Origin: Sagittula salina
Lineage (GTDB): Bacteria; Pseudomonadota; Alphaproteobacteria; Rhodobacterales; Rhodobacteraceae
DNA length: 64,000 nucleotides
Reading direction: 5' to 3'
Assembly: GCF_017813235.1 (NCBI RefSeq)
Contig: NZ_JAGISH010000007.1
Span: 234,797 to 298,796, forward strand
Every line of letters begins with the position of its first letter. Within the stretch, counting starts at the first letter, position 1. Made by a program: the position numbers and the translations under genes. This document shows positions 19,388 through 29,026 of the stretch, piece after piece. A model generated the notes under the pieces. That model saw only the letters and a program-made list of their open reading frames with translations, searched no databases and had not been told where the DNA came from.

Positions 19388-20002
19388 ATGAGCTTTGCAG
19401 TGGCCATCGACGGACCGGCAGCCAGCGGCAAGGGCACCATCGCGCGCGCCGTGGCGGCGCATTTCGGCTTTCTCCACCTTGATACCGGGTTGCTGTACCG
19501 CGCGGTGGGGCGGCAGATGCTGGACGGCGTGCCCGCGTTGGAGGCCGCCGAGGCGCTGACGCCCGACCGGCTGAACGATCCATCCCTGCGCAGCGCCGAG
19601 GTGGCGCAGGCCGCATCGAAGGCCGCGGCGATCCCGGCGGTGCGCGCGGCGCTGGTGGATTTCCAGCGCGCCTTTGCCCGCCGCGAGGGCGGCGCGGTGC
19701 TGGACGGGCGCGACATCGGCACGGTGATCTGCCCCGATGCGGAGGCCAAGCTGTTCGTCATCGCGGCGCCCGAAATCCGCGCCCAGCGGCGCTGCGCGGA
19801 ACTGCGCGGCAAGGGCGCCGAGGTGTCCGAGGCGGAGGTGCTGGAGGATCTGCGGGTCCGCGACGAACGCGACATGACCCGCCCCGACGCACCGCTGAAG
19901 GCGGCGCGGGACGCGGTCACGCTGGACACCACCGACATGAGCATCGAGGACGCGGTGGCGCAGGCCATCAACCTGATCGACCGGCTTCGCGCAAAGGCGT
20001 GA
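19388..20002 (+). CDS. cmk: Cytidylate kinase
   Basis: A 204-aa kinase that phosphorylates CMP and dCMP. The P-loop is GPAASGKGT, then [24 protein letters not shown] and the lid [16 protein letters not shown] 19388 is the first start in frame after the upstream stop. The rpsA gene that usually follows cmk is absent here; a DedA-PAP2 fusion gene follows instead. Confidence 0.95.
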   Translation: MSFAVAIDGPAASGKGTIARAVAAHFGFLHLDTGLLYRAVGRQMLDGVPALEAAEALTPDRLNDPSLRSAEVAQAASKAAAIPAVRAALVDFQRAFARREGGAVLDGRDIGTVICPDAEAKLFVIAAPEIRAQRRCAELRGKGAEVSEAEVLEDLRVRDERDMTRPDAPLKAARDAVTLDTTDMSIEDAVAQAINLIDRLRAKA

Positions 20003-20078
20003 GGCTCTGATCATCCGGGGGTGACGCGGCGGCGGCGCGGCCCTAACTGTAGGCAGAATCCACCCGGAAAGGCCCGCC

Positions 20079-22061
20079 GTGACAGTCTCTGACATTCTGC
20101 CCGCCCTCGACGCCCTTGGCATCTGGTCCTACTGGATCATCGGGCTGGCGAGCCTGCTGGAGGGCTGGTGGCTGACCGGACCGCTGGTGCCCGGCACGCT
20201 CGCGGTGGATGCGGGCGGCGCACTGGTGCGGCTGGGGCATCTCGATTTCATCGACCTCATCTGGTTCGTGACGCTTGGTGCCATCCTTGGCGGCGAGATC
20301 GGCTGGGCCAGCGGGAAATGGCTGGGTCGGCGCGGCGTGCCACCGGGGCGGGGGCTGGCGCGCGCGCAGACGTTGTTCACGCGCTACGGTGGGGTGGCGC
20401 TGGTTCTGGGGCGGTTCCTCGGGCCCGTGGCGGGATTCGTGCCGCTGGCAGCGGCGCTGGCGGGGATGGAGCGGCGGCGCTTTGTGCTGTGGAACGTCCT
20501 TGGCGGTGTGCTCTTTGCGCTGACGCATGTGTCGCTGGGCTATCTGGCAGGCGATGTGCTGGCACGCATCGGCCCCTATCTGCCGCGCCCCGTGTTGCCA
20601 CTGGCGCTGCTGGCGGCGTTGGTAGCGTTGACGTGGATCGCGACCCGCAGCCTGCGGCGCGGCGTGCCGGTGATCCGGCGGGGAGTGGGCGCCGCGCTGC
20701 ACAAGGCGGCGGGCTGGCACTGGGTCGCGCGGCTGGGCGAGCGGCATCCCCGCGTGGCGCGTTTCCTCGTGGCGCGGCTCGACCCTGCACGCGGGCGCGG
20801 TTTGCTTGCCACGGCGATCACCGTCCTCGTGGTCTACCTCGTGGCGCTTTTCATCGACGGGGCCTTTGACCTTGCCATGGTGCCGGACACGGTGGCGCTG
20901 GACCAGCGGGTGGCGCAGCTGGCACATGCCTACTGGTCACCCGGCGCGCTGGGATTTGCGGGGTGGTTCACGCAGGCGGGCCACGTACCGGTGGCGACGC
21001 TGGTGGCTCTGGCCTGCGTACTGGGCTTTGCCGCTGCCGGGCGCCGCGCGGCAGCAGCGGGCATGGCCGTGGCGGTGGTGGGCAACGCTGTCACCGTCAC
21101 CCTGCTGAAGCTGGTCTTTGGCCGCGCAAGGCCCGAACTGTCCTACTTCCTCGAAACCTCGCACAGCTTCCCCTCGGGCCATGCGGCGATCTCTGTCGCG
21201 CTGTATGGCACGCTGGCGCTGATGCTTTGGCGCGAACGCGTGATCGGCCCGACCACCGCGGTCGTCGCAGGCGTGGGCATGGCGTCGGGGTTGGGCTTCA
21301 CCCGCGTCTATCTGGTGGAACATTTCCTGTCGGACGTGCTGAACGGCTGGGTGGTGGGGGCGATCTGGATGGTGATCGGCTTCGCGCTGGCCGAGGGGTT
21401 CCGGCATCGCTGGGCGCTGCATGGTCCGCTCTGGCGGCGGGCGGGGCTGGCGGCGATGGCGGCCTGCCTGATCGCCGCTGGCGGCTTCGCCTTGCGCGAC
21501 GTCAAGGACCCGGTGGCCCGCGGTGCGGTGGCCGAGACGGTGATCCGCGACCTGCGGGCCAGGGTCGCGAGCGGGCAGTTCCCGGTGGAAGTCGTGCGGC
21601 TCGACGGCGAAGCGCTGCCGCCGGTATCGCTGGTCACGGTGGGCCTCCGGCAGGAGGCGCTGGTCAAACGGCTTGAGGCGGTGGGCTGGGTCCGGGTGCC
21701 CCGGCCGGACTTCTGGTCCGTGGCCGCCGCCCTGCGCGCGGAACTGACCCAGACCGCGCAGCCCGGTGCTGCCGTCCCGCCCGCCTTCCGCGCGGCGGTG
21801 CCTGCGGCTGTGGCCCTGCGCGCGCCCGAAGGCGTGCTGCGGGTCTGGCCTGCGGGCGTGGACGACATCGGCCAGCCGATGATGGCGCTGGCGATTGCGT
21901 CGGAGGACGGCGCGCGCGGCTGGTCCCTGACAGAGGCGCGTCGCGCCGTCATGTCGGCCATTGGCGGCACGGCTCAGACCATCCCCGGCCCGGCCGCGAA
22001 GGGGCGGCGCTGGTCCTTCGACGGGCAGATCCTGCGGCTGGAGGTCGGCGGCGGCGTCTAG
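20079..22061 (+). CDS. DedA-PAP2-LssY fusion membrane protein
   Basis: A 660-aa protein with three parts. Residues ~10-175 form a DedA (SNARE-associated) domain, including GRFLGPVAGFVPLAAALAGM. Residues ~270-430 form a PAP2 lipid phosphatase with its three motifs: KLVFGRARP, PSGHA and RVYLVEHFLSDV (catalytic His). Residues ~470-660 form an LssY C-terminal-like domain. It probably dephosphorylates undecaprenyl or other lipid phosphates and may help flip or recycle them in the inner membrane. GTG 20079 follows GGAAAGG. Its stop overlaps the LacI-type gene tail to tail by 4 bp. Confidence 0.88.
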   Translation: MTVSDILPALDALGIWSYWIIGLASLLEGWWLTGPLVPGTLAVDAGGALVRLGHLDFIDLIWFVTLGAILGGEIGWASGKWLGRRGVPPGRGLARAQTLFTRYGGVALVLGRFLGPVAGFVPLAAALAGMERRRFVLWNVLGGVLFALTHVSLGYLAGDVLARIGPYLPRPVLPLALLAALVALTWIATRSLRRGVPVIRRGVGAALHKAAGWHWVARLGERHPRVARFLVARLDPARGRGLLATAITVLVVYLVALFIDGAFDLAMVPDTVALDQRVAQLAHAYWSPGALGFAGWFTQAGHVPVATLVALACVLGFAAAGRRAAAAGMAVAVVGNAVTVTLLKLVFGRARPELSYFLETSHSFPSGHAAISVALYGTLALMLWRERVIGPTTAVVAGVGMASGLGFTRVYLVEHFLSDVLNGWVVGAIWMVIGFALAEGFRHRWALHGPLWRRAGLAAMAACLIAAGGFALRDVKDPVARGAVAETVIRDLRARVASGQFPVEVVRLDGEALPPVSLVTVGLRQEALVKRLEAVGWVRVPRPDFWSVAAALRAELTQTAQPGAAVPPAFRAAVPAAVALRAPEGVLRVWPAGVDDIGQPMMALAIASEDGARGWSLTEARRAVMSAIGGTAQTIPGPAAKGRRWSFDGQILRLEVGGGV

Positions 22062-23083
22062 CGGCGTTTCAGCGTGTCGCCGTAGGAAATCGTGGGCGTC
22101 AGTTCGATGATGCAGTCGATCTCCGCCTCCGGGTTTTCCACCCGCGCGGCGATGATCTCGGCCGCCTTGGTGCCGATCTCCGTGCGGCAGGCGTCCATCG
22201 TTGCCAACTGGCGCGGCAGCCCGTCCAGCAATTCGACCCCGTTGAAGCCCGCAAGCCCGACCCGCCCGGGCACGTCGATGCCCGCATCAAGGCAGTGCAG
22301 CAACCCGCCCGCCGCGATCATGTCGTTGGAGTAGTACAGGAAATCCAGTTCCGGCTCACGCTCCAGCATGGCTTTGGTCATTTCGCGGCCCTTGGCCAGC
22401 GCGGACCCGCCGGAGTAGAATTCATGCTCCGCGATTTCCACGCCCTCCTTGGCGAGCGCCTCGGTGAAGCCTTCGAACCGCTTCCGTGCGCGGTGATCCA
22501 GCGGCATCTTCGTACCCATGAAGCCGATCTTTTGGTAGCCCTGCTTCAGGATCGCCTTCGCCATCTCGCGGCCCGCGCGGCGGTGCGAAATACCCACGGC
22601 GCAGTCGATGGGCGTGCCATCGGTGTCCATGATCTCGACCACCGGGATGCCGGAGGCCTTCATCATGGCGCGCGCGGCATCGGTGTGTTCCAGACCCGCA
22701 ACGATCAGCCCGGAGGGGCGCCACGACAGCATCTCGTAGAGCACGCGCTCCTCTTTTTCCGGCATGTAGTCGGTGACGCCGACGACGGGCTGCAGTTCGG
22801 TATCCTCCAGCACCTTGGAGATGCCGGACATGACCTCCGGAAAGACCATGTTGCGCAGGCTGGGGATGATGACGGCGACGAGGTTCACCCGCTGCGAGGC
22901 CAGCGCGCCGGCGATCTTGTTGGGCACGTATCCCAGTGCCTTGGCGGCCTCGAGCACCTTCTCCCGCGTGGCCTGGCTCACATCGCCGCGGTTGCGCAGT
23001 ACCCTGCTGACGGTCATCTCGGACACGCCCGAAGCTTCGGAAACGTCGCGCAGGGTCAGCGGGCGGGTATCGTCTGAGGTCAC
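22058..23083 (-). CDS. LacI/GntR-type transcriptional regulator
   Basis: A 341-aa repressor of the LacI family. The N-terminal HTH (TLRDVSEASGVSEMTVSRVL) and hinge (ALGYVPNKIAGALAS) are followed by a periplasmic-binding-protein fold. It resembles gluconate-type GntR regulators, including the hallmark C-terminal GVELLDGLP region. GTG 23083 gives the normal length; a GTG at 23164 would add 27 residues. No sugar-transport or gluconate genes are adjacent, so its targets are not evident. It is the last core gene before the tRNA-Arg boundary. Confidence 0.85.
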   Translation of the reverse strand: MTSDDTRPLTLRDVSEASGVSEMTVSRVLRNRGDVSQATREKVLEAAKALGYVPNKIAGALASQRVNLVAVIIPSLRNMVFPEVMSGISKVLEDTELQPVVGVTDYMPEKEERVLYEMLSWRPSGLIVAGLEHTDAARAMMKASGIPVVEIMDTDGTPIDCAVGISHRRAGREMAKAILKQGYQKIGFMGTKMPLDHRARKRFEGFTEALAKEGVEIAEHEFYSGGSALAKGREMTKAMLEREPELDFLYYSNDMIAAGGLLHCLDAGIDVPGRVGLAGFNGVELLDGLPRQLATMDACRTEIGTKAAEIIAARVENPEAEIDCIIELTPTISYGDTLKRR

Positions 23084-23226
23084 GTGAGCGGCGTCCTTCT
23101 GTTCATGATAGCGCCACGATAGGCTGCAGGGGACCGATTGCGCAAGCGCGCCCGTGTGGGCCACCGCGCGCTGCTGTCGCAGGTGGGTGACAACCGCTAA
23201 ATCATGCGCTAGGACCGGGCCCGAGT

Positions 23227-23265
23227 GGTCCCGTGGCTCAACTGGATAGAGCAGCCCCCTCCTAT
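23227..23265 (+). pseudogene. 5' half of a tRNA-Arg(CCU) gene
   Basis: GGTCCCG acceptor, D-arm (TGGCTCAACTGGATAGAGCA) and the anticodon 5' stem plus loop CCCCCTCCTAT match the complete tRNA-Arg downstream. The homology then stops in the anticodon loop. Its acceptor differs (GGTCCCG against GGCCCTG), so this is not a recent copy of the downstream gene. The anticodon loop is a classic crossover point for tyrosine recombinases, and this is read as the left attachment boundary (attL) of the island. Confidence 0.8.
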
Positions 23266-23355
23266 TGAGGAAGTCAATGCTTAATCCGGCCTTGATTTAT
23301 TGGGGTCACGCCGACTACGAGTGAACGCGAACTGTTCATGCGAACAGTGTTGTCC

Positions 23356-23432
23356 GGCCCTGTGGCTCAACTGGATAGAGCAGTCCCCTCCTAAGGGACA
23401 GGTTGCAGGTTCGAATCCTGCCAGGGTCGCCA
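23356..23432 (+). tRNA. tRNA-Arg (CCU)
   Basis: A complete 77-nt tRNA. Acceptor GGCCCTG pairs with CAGGGTC (one G-T pair). The anticodon stem GTCCC/GGGAC encloses loop CTCCTAA, anticodon CCT. The T-arm is GCAGGTTCGAATCCTGC, and the CCA is encoded. It lies 91 bp after the broken tRNA-Arg half and probably replaces its function. A dyad ACTGTTC-ATGC-GAACAGT sits at 23331-23348 just upstream. Confidence 0.97.
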
Positions 23433-23557
23433 AACACTCATGAAGTCAAAAAAAGCATTAGTTTGCGCAAACGACATCGAAAGCGTGCGCAAAGCCTGTC
23501 AAGGGGTTATGCGACATCCGCTTTCATTCGCGAGCGCCTGCTACTAACCCTCTGTGG

Positions 23558-25405
23558 TCAAACAGATTTCAGGATATTCTCGGCATCATCGCGGAGATAG
23601 ATGTCCTCGAACACCAAGTTCTTCACGGCGAATGGCTCGACACCCGCCTCCCGCAGTCTGCTGAGTACGGCCCGCTTGTGGACACCTGCGTCGCGGCCGA
23701 GCAGCTGTGGTGTGGTGTAACGCTCATGAAAAGCCGTGATATCTTCGGGTTTCAGGCACCACTGCTTGCGCCGCGTCACTGAGTTCACGATTTCGGTGCC
23801 GGGGGTCAGTCCGGCTTCCACCAGCTTGACCAGAAATGTCGGGCGCCTGAGGCCGATTTCCTTGCCGTACACACTTGCGCTGACCGTCTCGTCTTGCGGG
23901 GGCCGTGGCTGCATCTCTTGCGGCATTGAGGCGAGAAATGCCTTGATGTCCGCGCGATGCAGGAGCAGTGCATGGACGCCAGATCGGTCCGGGTGGAGTG
24001 ACCGCGGCAGTAGCCCGTCACTGATCGCATCGATCAAGGTGCGGAGCGACAGACCGTAGAGGTTCTTCGCCGCCAGCGGCGTTTCCCAGTTCTCCAGGGG
24101 TCCAAGCTGCGGCGCTGCGCCATCGAGGAGCCGGTCACGCAGGTCAAGCGCGTCTGCAAGTCGCCACCGACGCCGGACCTTGGTCGCTTTGATATGCGGC
24201 GCGATCACGCCCTCTTCTTGCAGGATCGCGAACTCGGTGTCCGTCGCACCTAACGCGGTGCGGAAATCATGCGTCCGAACGAGCTGCGGCAGTTCACTCA
24301 GCAAAGCACCCCAACGCTCGAGCGCGATCGTCTTCGGGTGCGTCTGCTGCTCGGTCTCGCTATCGAACGCGCCTTCAGCCGTGAAAATGTCGTCGAGGAC
24401 TTCGGTCCAGATGCCAGTCTCTTCGGCGGCGCTTGCGATGGTGTGCCGCAACCGAGCGCCGGTTTCACTGCCAAGAACAATCTCGTTCGCAGCGGTCGGC
24501 CAAAATTCCAGGAGATACGTCCTGACCACCGCGCGGAGCCTGTCGAACTCCGGGTCGTCACCGTACTTGATGTCGAGCGCGTCGAAAATGGACTTCAACC
24601 GGCTCTTCGTGATGACCAGCCCCCCGTCTTTCTCCCGATGAAGGGCATCAAGCGCGGATCGAATAGATTCGGGTCCACGGCTTGCGACCTCGAAGCCCGC
24701 AGCCCGCGCCGCGCGTTTGTCGGGCTCCAAACCTTGATGGCGCCGAAGGTCTTCCCCAAGTGCATCGCACAAAGTCATGGCGGCAAAGACGGAATGGTCT
24801 CGCAACCAGCTATCGTCCTCATGCCCCGCCAGCCGTCCGTCCAACCAACGGTCGTAACCTGACACTTCGACCTCTTTGGCGGTCGAGCGCAGCGCCGAAA
24901 GCCTTGGCAGCAGCGCAGACAGGCGCGCGCCCAGGTTCTCACGCTTGGTCGGATTGGCCTCCGTCCACAGCGGCACGAGTTCAAGACGATGATTGACGCA
25001 AACGTCGACACCCCGGCAGAGCCAGTCTCCACGCATGACGATGTTGCCGAGCGGCTCACCCGGAGCTTCCGCGTCTTTGGCCAGGCACGCTGGGCAGCCG
25101 CGCATCGTCGGGCTCCGGAGCGCACGAGACACGAATGTATCACCCCTGAACTTCATACGGACGTCGCCGAGGCGTTCCCCTGTCCAGGACAGCAACTCTG
25201 CCAGATCCGCCAAAGACATCCCGGACAGCTCTCGAACATGCGCCAAGGAATCTGCATCCTGCACAATCACCCGCTTCAGGCTGAACCCCATATCCATGGC
25301 GAAGCTCATCGGCTCCGTCCCGTTCACGGCGGCCAGGCGCGCGAAGAAAGAAGGCAGTGTCTCGCGGGAGCGAGGCGTGACGGTTAGTGGAAGTCTCTGT
25401 GGCAT
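23558..25405 (-). CDS. tniQ: TniQ-family transposition target protein
   Basis: A 615-aa TniQ/TnsD-like protein. The N-terminus LTVTPRSRETLPSFFARLAAVNG is the TniQ signature. A zinc finger follows, with CPAC near residues 108-111 and CRGVDVCVNH near 134-143. The C-terminal half has several helical, HTH-like segments, as in long TniQ/TnsD proteins that bind the target site. The gene ends 125 bp from the intact tRNA-Arg gene. No transposase lies beside it. A TnsABC module sits 35 kb away at 60.0 kb, so it may be a relic or a split component. Confidence 0.85.
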   Translation of the reverse strand: MPQRLPLTVTPRSRETLPSFFARLAAVNGTEPMSFAMDMGFSLKRVIVQDADSLAHVRELSGMSLADLAELLSWTGERLGDVRMKFRGDTFVSRALRSPTMRGCPACLAKDAEAPGEPLGNIVMRGDWLCRGVDVCVNHRLELVPLWTEANPTKRENLGARLSALLPRLSALRSTAKEVEVSGYDRWLDGRLAGHEDDSWLRDHSVFAAMTLCDALGEDLRRHQGLEPDKRAARAAGFEVASRGPESIRSALDALHREKDGGLVITKSRLKSIFDALDIKYGDDPEFDRLRAVVRTYLLEFWPTAANEIVLGSETGARLRHTIASAAEETGIWTEVLDDIFTAEGAFDSETEQQTHPKTIALERWGALLSELPQLVRTHDFRTALGATDTEFAILQEEGVIAPHIKATKVRRRWRLADALDLRDRLLDGAAPQLGPLENWETPLAAKNLYGLSLRTLIDAISDGLLPRSLHPDRSGVHALLLHRADIKAFLASMPQEMQPRPPQDETVSASVYGKEIGLRRPTFLVKLVEAGLTPGTEIVNSVTRRKQWCLKPEDITAFHERYTTPQLLGRDAGVHKRAVLSRLREAGVEPFAVKNLVFEDIYLRDDAENILKSV

Positions 25406-25628
25406 GTCCCGGCGGATGGGCAGTTCTGGTTTGCGGCCCCTCTGCCTGTCTAAGGAGCCCTCTGCAACCGGATCGCGGGGTGCGGATCTGCACGGAGGTA
25501 GAGACGCGCAGCTTTAGGACGTCCAGTTACGGGAGCCGTACATTCAGATGCGGCAGCCGCTCGGAGACCAGTCGTGCCAGCAGCTCCTGTCGTTAATGTG
25601 TCCCGCACTCAGGTTCCGTCCCCCCCCC

Positions 25629-26174
25629 CTACGCCGCGCCTTTCCACTGTACGGGCGTGATGTAAACGATATTTTCGTCGACGCTGACCATCATGTCGCC
25701 ATCCTGGATGTTGACCTGGATCTTCATCGCGCGGCTGGCCAGCTTCGCCAAGGCGCTGGTGTCGGCATCGGAGAACGCAGTGACCTCGAGGTTGTCGAAA
25801 CGCGTGGTGGCGCCCTTGATCTTGTCCCACCAGATTTCCGCGACCCGACCGCCGTAGGGGTAGACGATCACCTTGCCGGACTTGCTGCAGGACTGGCGGA
25901 CGACCTTTTCGCTGGGTAGACCCAGCGCCACCCACAGGTCGATCTCGCCACTCAGGCTTTTCTGCCAGATGTCAGGTTCATCGTCTGTCGACAGACCCTT
26001 GGTCATTTCGAGTTGCTCGTGGGCGTTCAGCGCAAAGGCCACGAGGCGGACCATCAAGCGTTCATCCGTCTCCGACGGGTGCTTGGCGATGGTCAGCTTG
26101 TGCGTCTCGTAGTAGTGGCGATCCATGTCCGAGACAGAGAGTTCGACTTTGTAGATGGTGGCATTCAGCGCCAT
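25629..26174 (-). CDS. YaeQ-family protein
   Basis: A 181-aa protein, the normal length for the YaeQ family. Landmarks are MALNATIYKVELSVSDMDR at the start, HPSETDERLMVRLVAFAL, GLSTDDEPDIW and YPYGGRVAEIWWDK. The family has a PD-(D/E)XK-nuclease-like fold, but the biochemical role is unclear. ATG 26174 follows AAAGG at a normal distance. The 222 bp towards tniQ hold no other gene. Confidence 0.88.
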   Translation of the reverse strand: MALNATIYKVELSVSDMDRHYYETHKLTIAKHPSETDERLMVRLVAFALNAHEQLEMTKGLSTDDEPDIWQKSLSGEIDLWVALGLPSEKVVRQSCSKSGKVIVYPYGGRVAEIWWDKIKGATTRFDNLEVTAFSDADTSALAKLASRAMKIQVNIQDGDMMVSVDENIVYITPVQWKGAA

Positions 26175-26599
26175 GATCATTGCCTTTGGTCCGCGGACGA
26201 TGGCGATGCCTACCCCGCGGAGGACAGAATGGAAAGCCATCGGGCCTTGGTGAACTGATGCGCCAACCCTTTCCAATGGGCCTCGTCTTCCGGGTCCTGA
26301 ACTGCACGCGTCTTGGTCAATGCGCCATGTACGGCGCCGGCGCCGTTGGCTTTTTTAGTGACATGCTGGAAAGATACGACCGCAAGGCGGCGTCCATGAA
26401 TTCCTCCATGGCCCTCGCGACGGTCGGTATCCGGCCTGCCTCTACGCACGAAGGTCATTCTGGACCTCACGGTTGCCGTTTCATGAAAGGCGCAGACACA
26501 GTTTGCGGTTGAGCCGCTGGAATTTTGACGTGTAGATTGCCCAGACATCGGCGCCTCAAGCAAGCCGAGTTTATCCATTTTTTCGCAGAGTTACCGACC
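26175..26599. other. 425-bp intergenic stretch
   Basis: Separates the divergent yaeQ and nuclease-helicase fragment. No RNA gene or convincing short ORF was seen. It presumably carries both promoters. Confidence 0.4.
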
Positions 26600-27338
26600 A
26601 TGACCGCACTTGACGACCTCCTCCAGTCCTACCGAAACGCTGCGGTCACCGAACGTGAAAAAGGTACCTACCTCGAACGCCTCGCCTGCGCCTTTCTGAC
26701 CGCCGATCCTGTTCAGGTGGAGGAGTATTCCCAGGTCTGGACCTGGTCTGACTGGTCCACCGAGACCGGGCGAAACGCCAAGGACATCGGCATCGACCTG
26801 GTGGCCAAGCTGCGGAACGAGGAGGGCTTCGCGGCCATCCAGTGCAAGTTCTACGCCGCGAAGCACCGGATACAGAAGGCGGACATCAACAGTTTCCTGG
26901 CCGCATCAGGAAAGAATCCCTTCGTACGCCGGGTGGTTATCGACACCACCGAGGTCGACTGGGGCGACAACGCGGAAGCAACCATTGCGGGGCAAAGCAT
27001 CCCGGTGGTTCGGCTCTCACTGACCCATCTGCGAGAAAGCCCGATCGACTGGACGCTCTTCGGGATCAAGGGTGAGGCGGTCCTGACGGCCAAGAAGACT
27101 CTTCGTCCCCACCAGATCGAGGCGCTTGACGCCGTCCGCGCTGGCCTGGCGGAAGCCGACCGCGGCAAGCTTATCATGGCCTGCGGAACCGGCAAGACAT
27201 TCACCTCCCTAAAGATTGCCGAGGATCTCATCGGCAAGGGCGGCCGTGTCCTCTTCATGGTGCCGTCTCTGGCGCTGATGTCCCAGACCGTCCGGGAATG
27301 GACAAACGACACCGACACGCCCCTATCCGCGGGCGCGA
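26600..27338 (+). pseudogene. Truncated Mrr-like nuclease / DEAD-box helicase
   Basis: ATG 26600 opens a gene whose first ~130 residues resemble a restriction-type PD-(D/E)XK domain (GIDLVAKLRNEEGFAAIQCKFY with D, Q and K in order). The DEAH/SF2 helicase start follows: LRPHQIEALDAV, Walker A MACGTGKTFTSLKIAE and VLFMVPSLALMSQTVREW. It then breaks off after NDTDTPLSA, near 27336. The frame runs on to 27424 with unrelated residues. The intact parent would be a >1000-aa nuclease-helicase of the kind found in restriction or defence systems. It is joined to a different gene fragment, so it is not functional as a helicase. Confidence 0.75.
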
Positions 27339-28206
27339 GGGCGTCATTGTCGTCGGCGCAGCGAACGAACTCGGCAAGATCCCTCCGGCGGTTCGGAGAT
27401 CGGGTCGTTTCGACACGATCGTGACCATCCCGCTGCCCAGCCGTACCGACCTTGCCGTGATATTCAGGCAGCATCTGCAACCGGGCGAGAGCGAGATCGA
27501 TGTCGAAGCGTGTGCCGTCCGGGCCATGGGGCGGACAGGGGCCGACTGCGCGGCGATAATCCGGAAAGGGCGCGCGACGGCGCGGCGCAAGAGGCGCAGG
27601 CTGATCACCCAGGACATCCTCGATGAACTCGCCGGGCGATTACATGCCATGCCGACCGACGTCCTTTTGCGCATGGCTATCCATGAGTGTGGTCACGCGC
27701 TCGTCGGGCATTCGTACCCCGAGCTTGCGGTCGAGTATCTGCGCCTGGCGGAAGACGGTGGCGAGTGCCGGATCAACGGTCAGACCATGGTCCACACCTC
27801 TGCCACGCTGCATCGGGACCGCACGGTCCTGCTGGCGGGGCGGATGGCCGAGATCCTCGTGCTGGGTGCGCCGTCCAGTGGCGCGGGTGGCGACAGCGAC
27901 TCCGACCTGGCGAAGGCGGTAATGTTGGCTGCGAACGAGGTCGGCGCCTACGGGCTGGGTCAGAACGGTGCGCTGTGGCTGGGCTCGAGCAATTCGGAAG
28001 CTCTCATGCGGGAGATCATGAACGGCAACCTGCCGGAAGTTACGGAGTTGCTCACGGCGGCAGAGGCGGAAGCACGGTACCGCTTGCAGCCGCGGTTGTT
28101 CAAGATGGCGGAGATGGCGCGGGCCGTCCTGGAAACGGGTGTCCTGACCGGGGGCCGGCTTCTTGATCTCCTGTCTCGGGATCAAACGCCGGATGCCGCG
28201 GAGTGA
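27339..28206 (+). pseudogene. 5'-truncated FtsH-like AAA protease
   Basis: The frame carries the end of an AAA+ module (VIVVGAANELGKIPPAVRRSGRFDTIVTIPLPS, including the second region of homology) and then an M41-type peptidase domain with the zinc motif HECGHAL. The ATPase P-loop and any membrane anchors are missing upstream. It abuts the helicase fragment in a different frame. The ORF can start at ATG 27298 inside the helicase sequence, but that would be a chimera. Deletion between two genes is the likely origin. Confidence 0.7.
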
Positions 28207-28317
28207 TGCCTCCTTGGGGCTGTGCTGAGCGTGCAGCCCCGAAACCGTCGGCTTCGGGCCGGCATGCACCCCGCATGGGATGCGATCTGGAATTCATCAC
28301 CGGGGAGGAAAGGCCAC

Positions 28318-28680
28318 ATGAACGCGGACATGGGATTTTTGGTCGTGGGGACCGCAATCAGCGCTTGTGCCATCGGGGTTTCGCTGTGGGGGTATCTGCG
28401 ATCCGACTGGCGCGTGGAGCCGGATCCCGAGCGCCTGCGCCGCTTCATCGAGAGCGCACCGATGGATCGCCTGAAACCGGTCGGAGGGGGTGAGCCCGAA
28501 TTGCCCCAAGGTGAAAGCGCCGGAGAAGTTTCGGATGATCGGGGTCAAGATACCCGCGGCTCCCGCAGGTTGGTATTCCGGTTGTTCGGCTCGATCAGTG
28601 TCGAGATCGGCTGTCGGCCTGAGAAAGCACCAACCGGATGCCGTCGCTGCCAGCGTCAGCCCCCTGATACAGGCGGGTGA
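28318..28680 (+). CDS. Hypothetical protein with one membrane helix
   Basis: A 120-aa frame with AGGAAAGG before ATG 28318. A single hydrophobic helix near residues 5-24 (FLVVGTAISACAIGVSLWG) is followed by a basic and acidic cytoplasmic-type stretch. The last 60 residues look poorly conserved, so the real gene may be shorter. No family recognised. Confidence 0.4.
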   Translation: MNADMGFLVVGTAISACAIGVSLWGYLRSDWRVEPDPERLRRFIESAPMDRLKPVGGGEPELPQGESAGEVSDDRGQDTRGSRRLVFRLFGSISVEIGCRPEKAPTGCRRCQRQPPDTGG

Positions 28681-29026
28681 CGAGGTGCATGGTGTCGGGG
28701 GAGCAGATGGCGATCACTCCAATCTGCTGGGGATGCAGGGCTGATGTGGCGATGCGCGATGTCGTATTGCCGAAATCGTCCGCATGGCCTGAACCAGAAT
28801 GGAAAAGGGGAAGTCACGCCTCAAGCCGGCTTTCTGCTGCAATGCCCTTCAGAGGGTGTCCTATTGCGCACAGGCTGCGAGGGCGGCTGCCGGTTTTTGA
28901 CCGGCAAAATTTTTTCGGCGTATAGTAGAGGAAGCACACCTTGGAATAAAGAGGTGGAGGTAGGGTTGCACCTTTCTCAATTTCAGGTTTTCAAGTAATG
29001 CTCGAAAGTTCAAGGCAGGGATAATC
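28681..29026. other. 346-bp stretch without a gene
   Basis: Base composition drops towards AT-rich after about 28900. Short open frames here have no good starts or known motifs. It probably carries the promoter of the lipoprotein gene at 29027. Confidence 0.4.

Noticed and set aside
23331..23348. Dyad ACTGTTC-ATGC-GAACAGT between the two tRNA-Arg sequences
   Set aside because: It could be a recombinase or regulator site, but a single dyad next to a tRNA cannot be assigned without a known binding motif.
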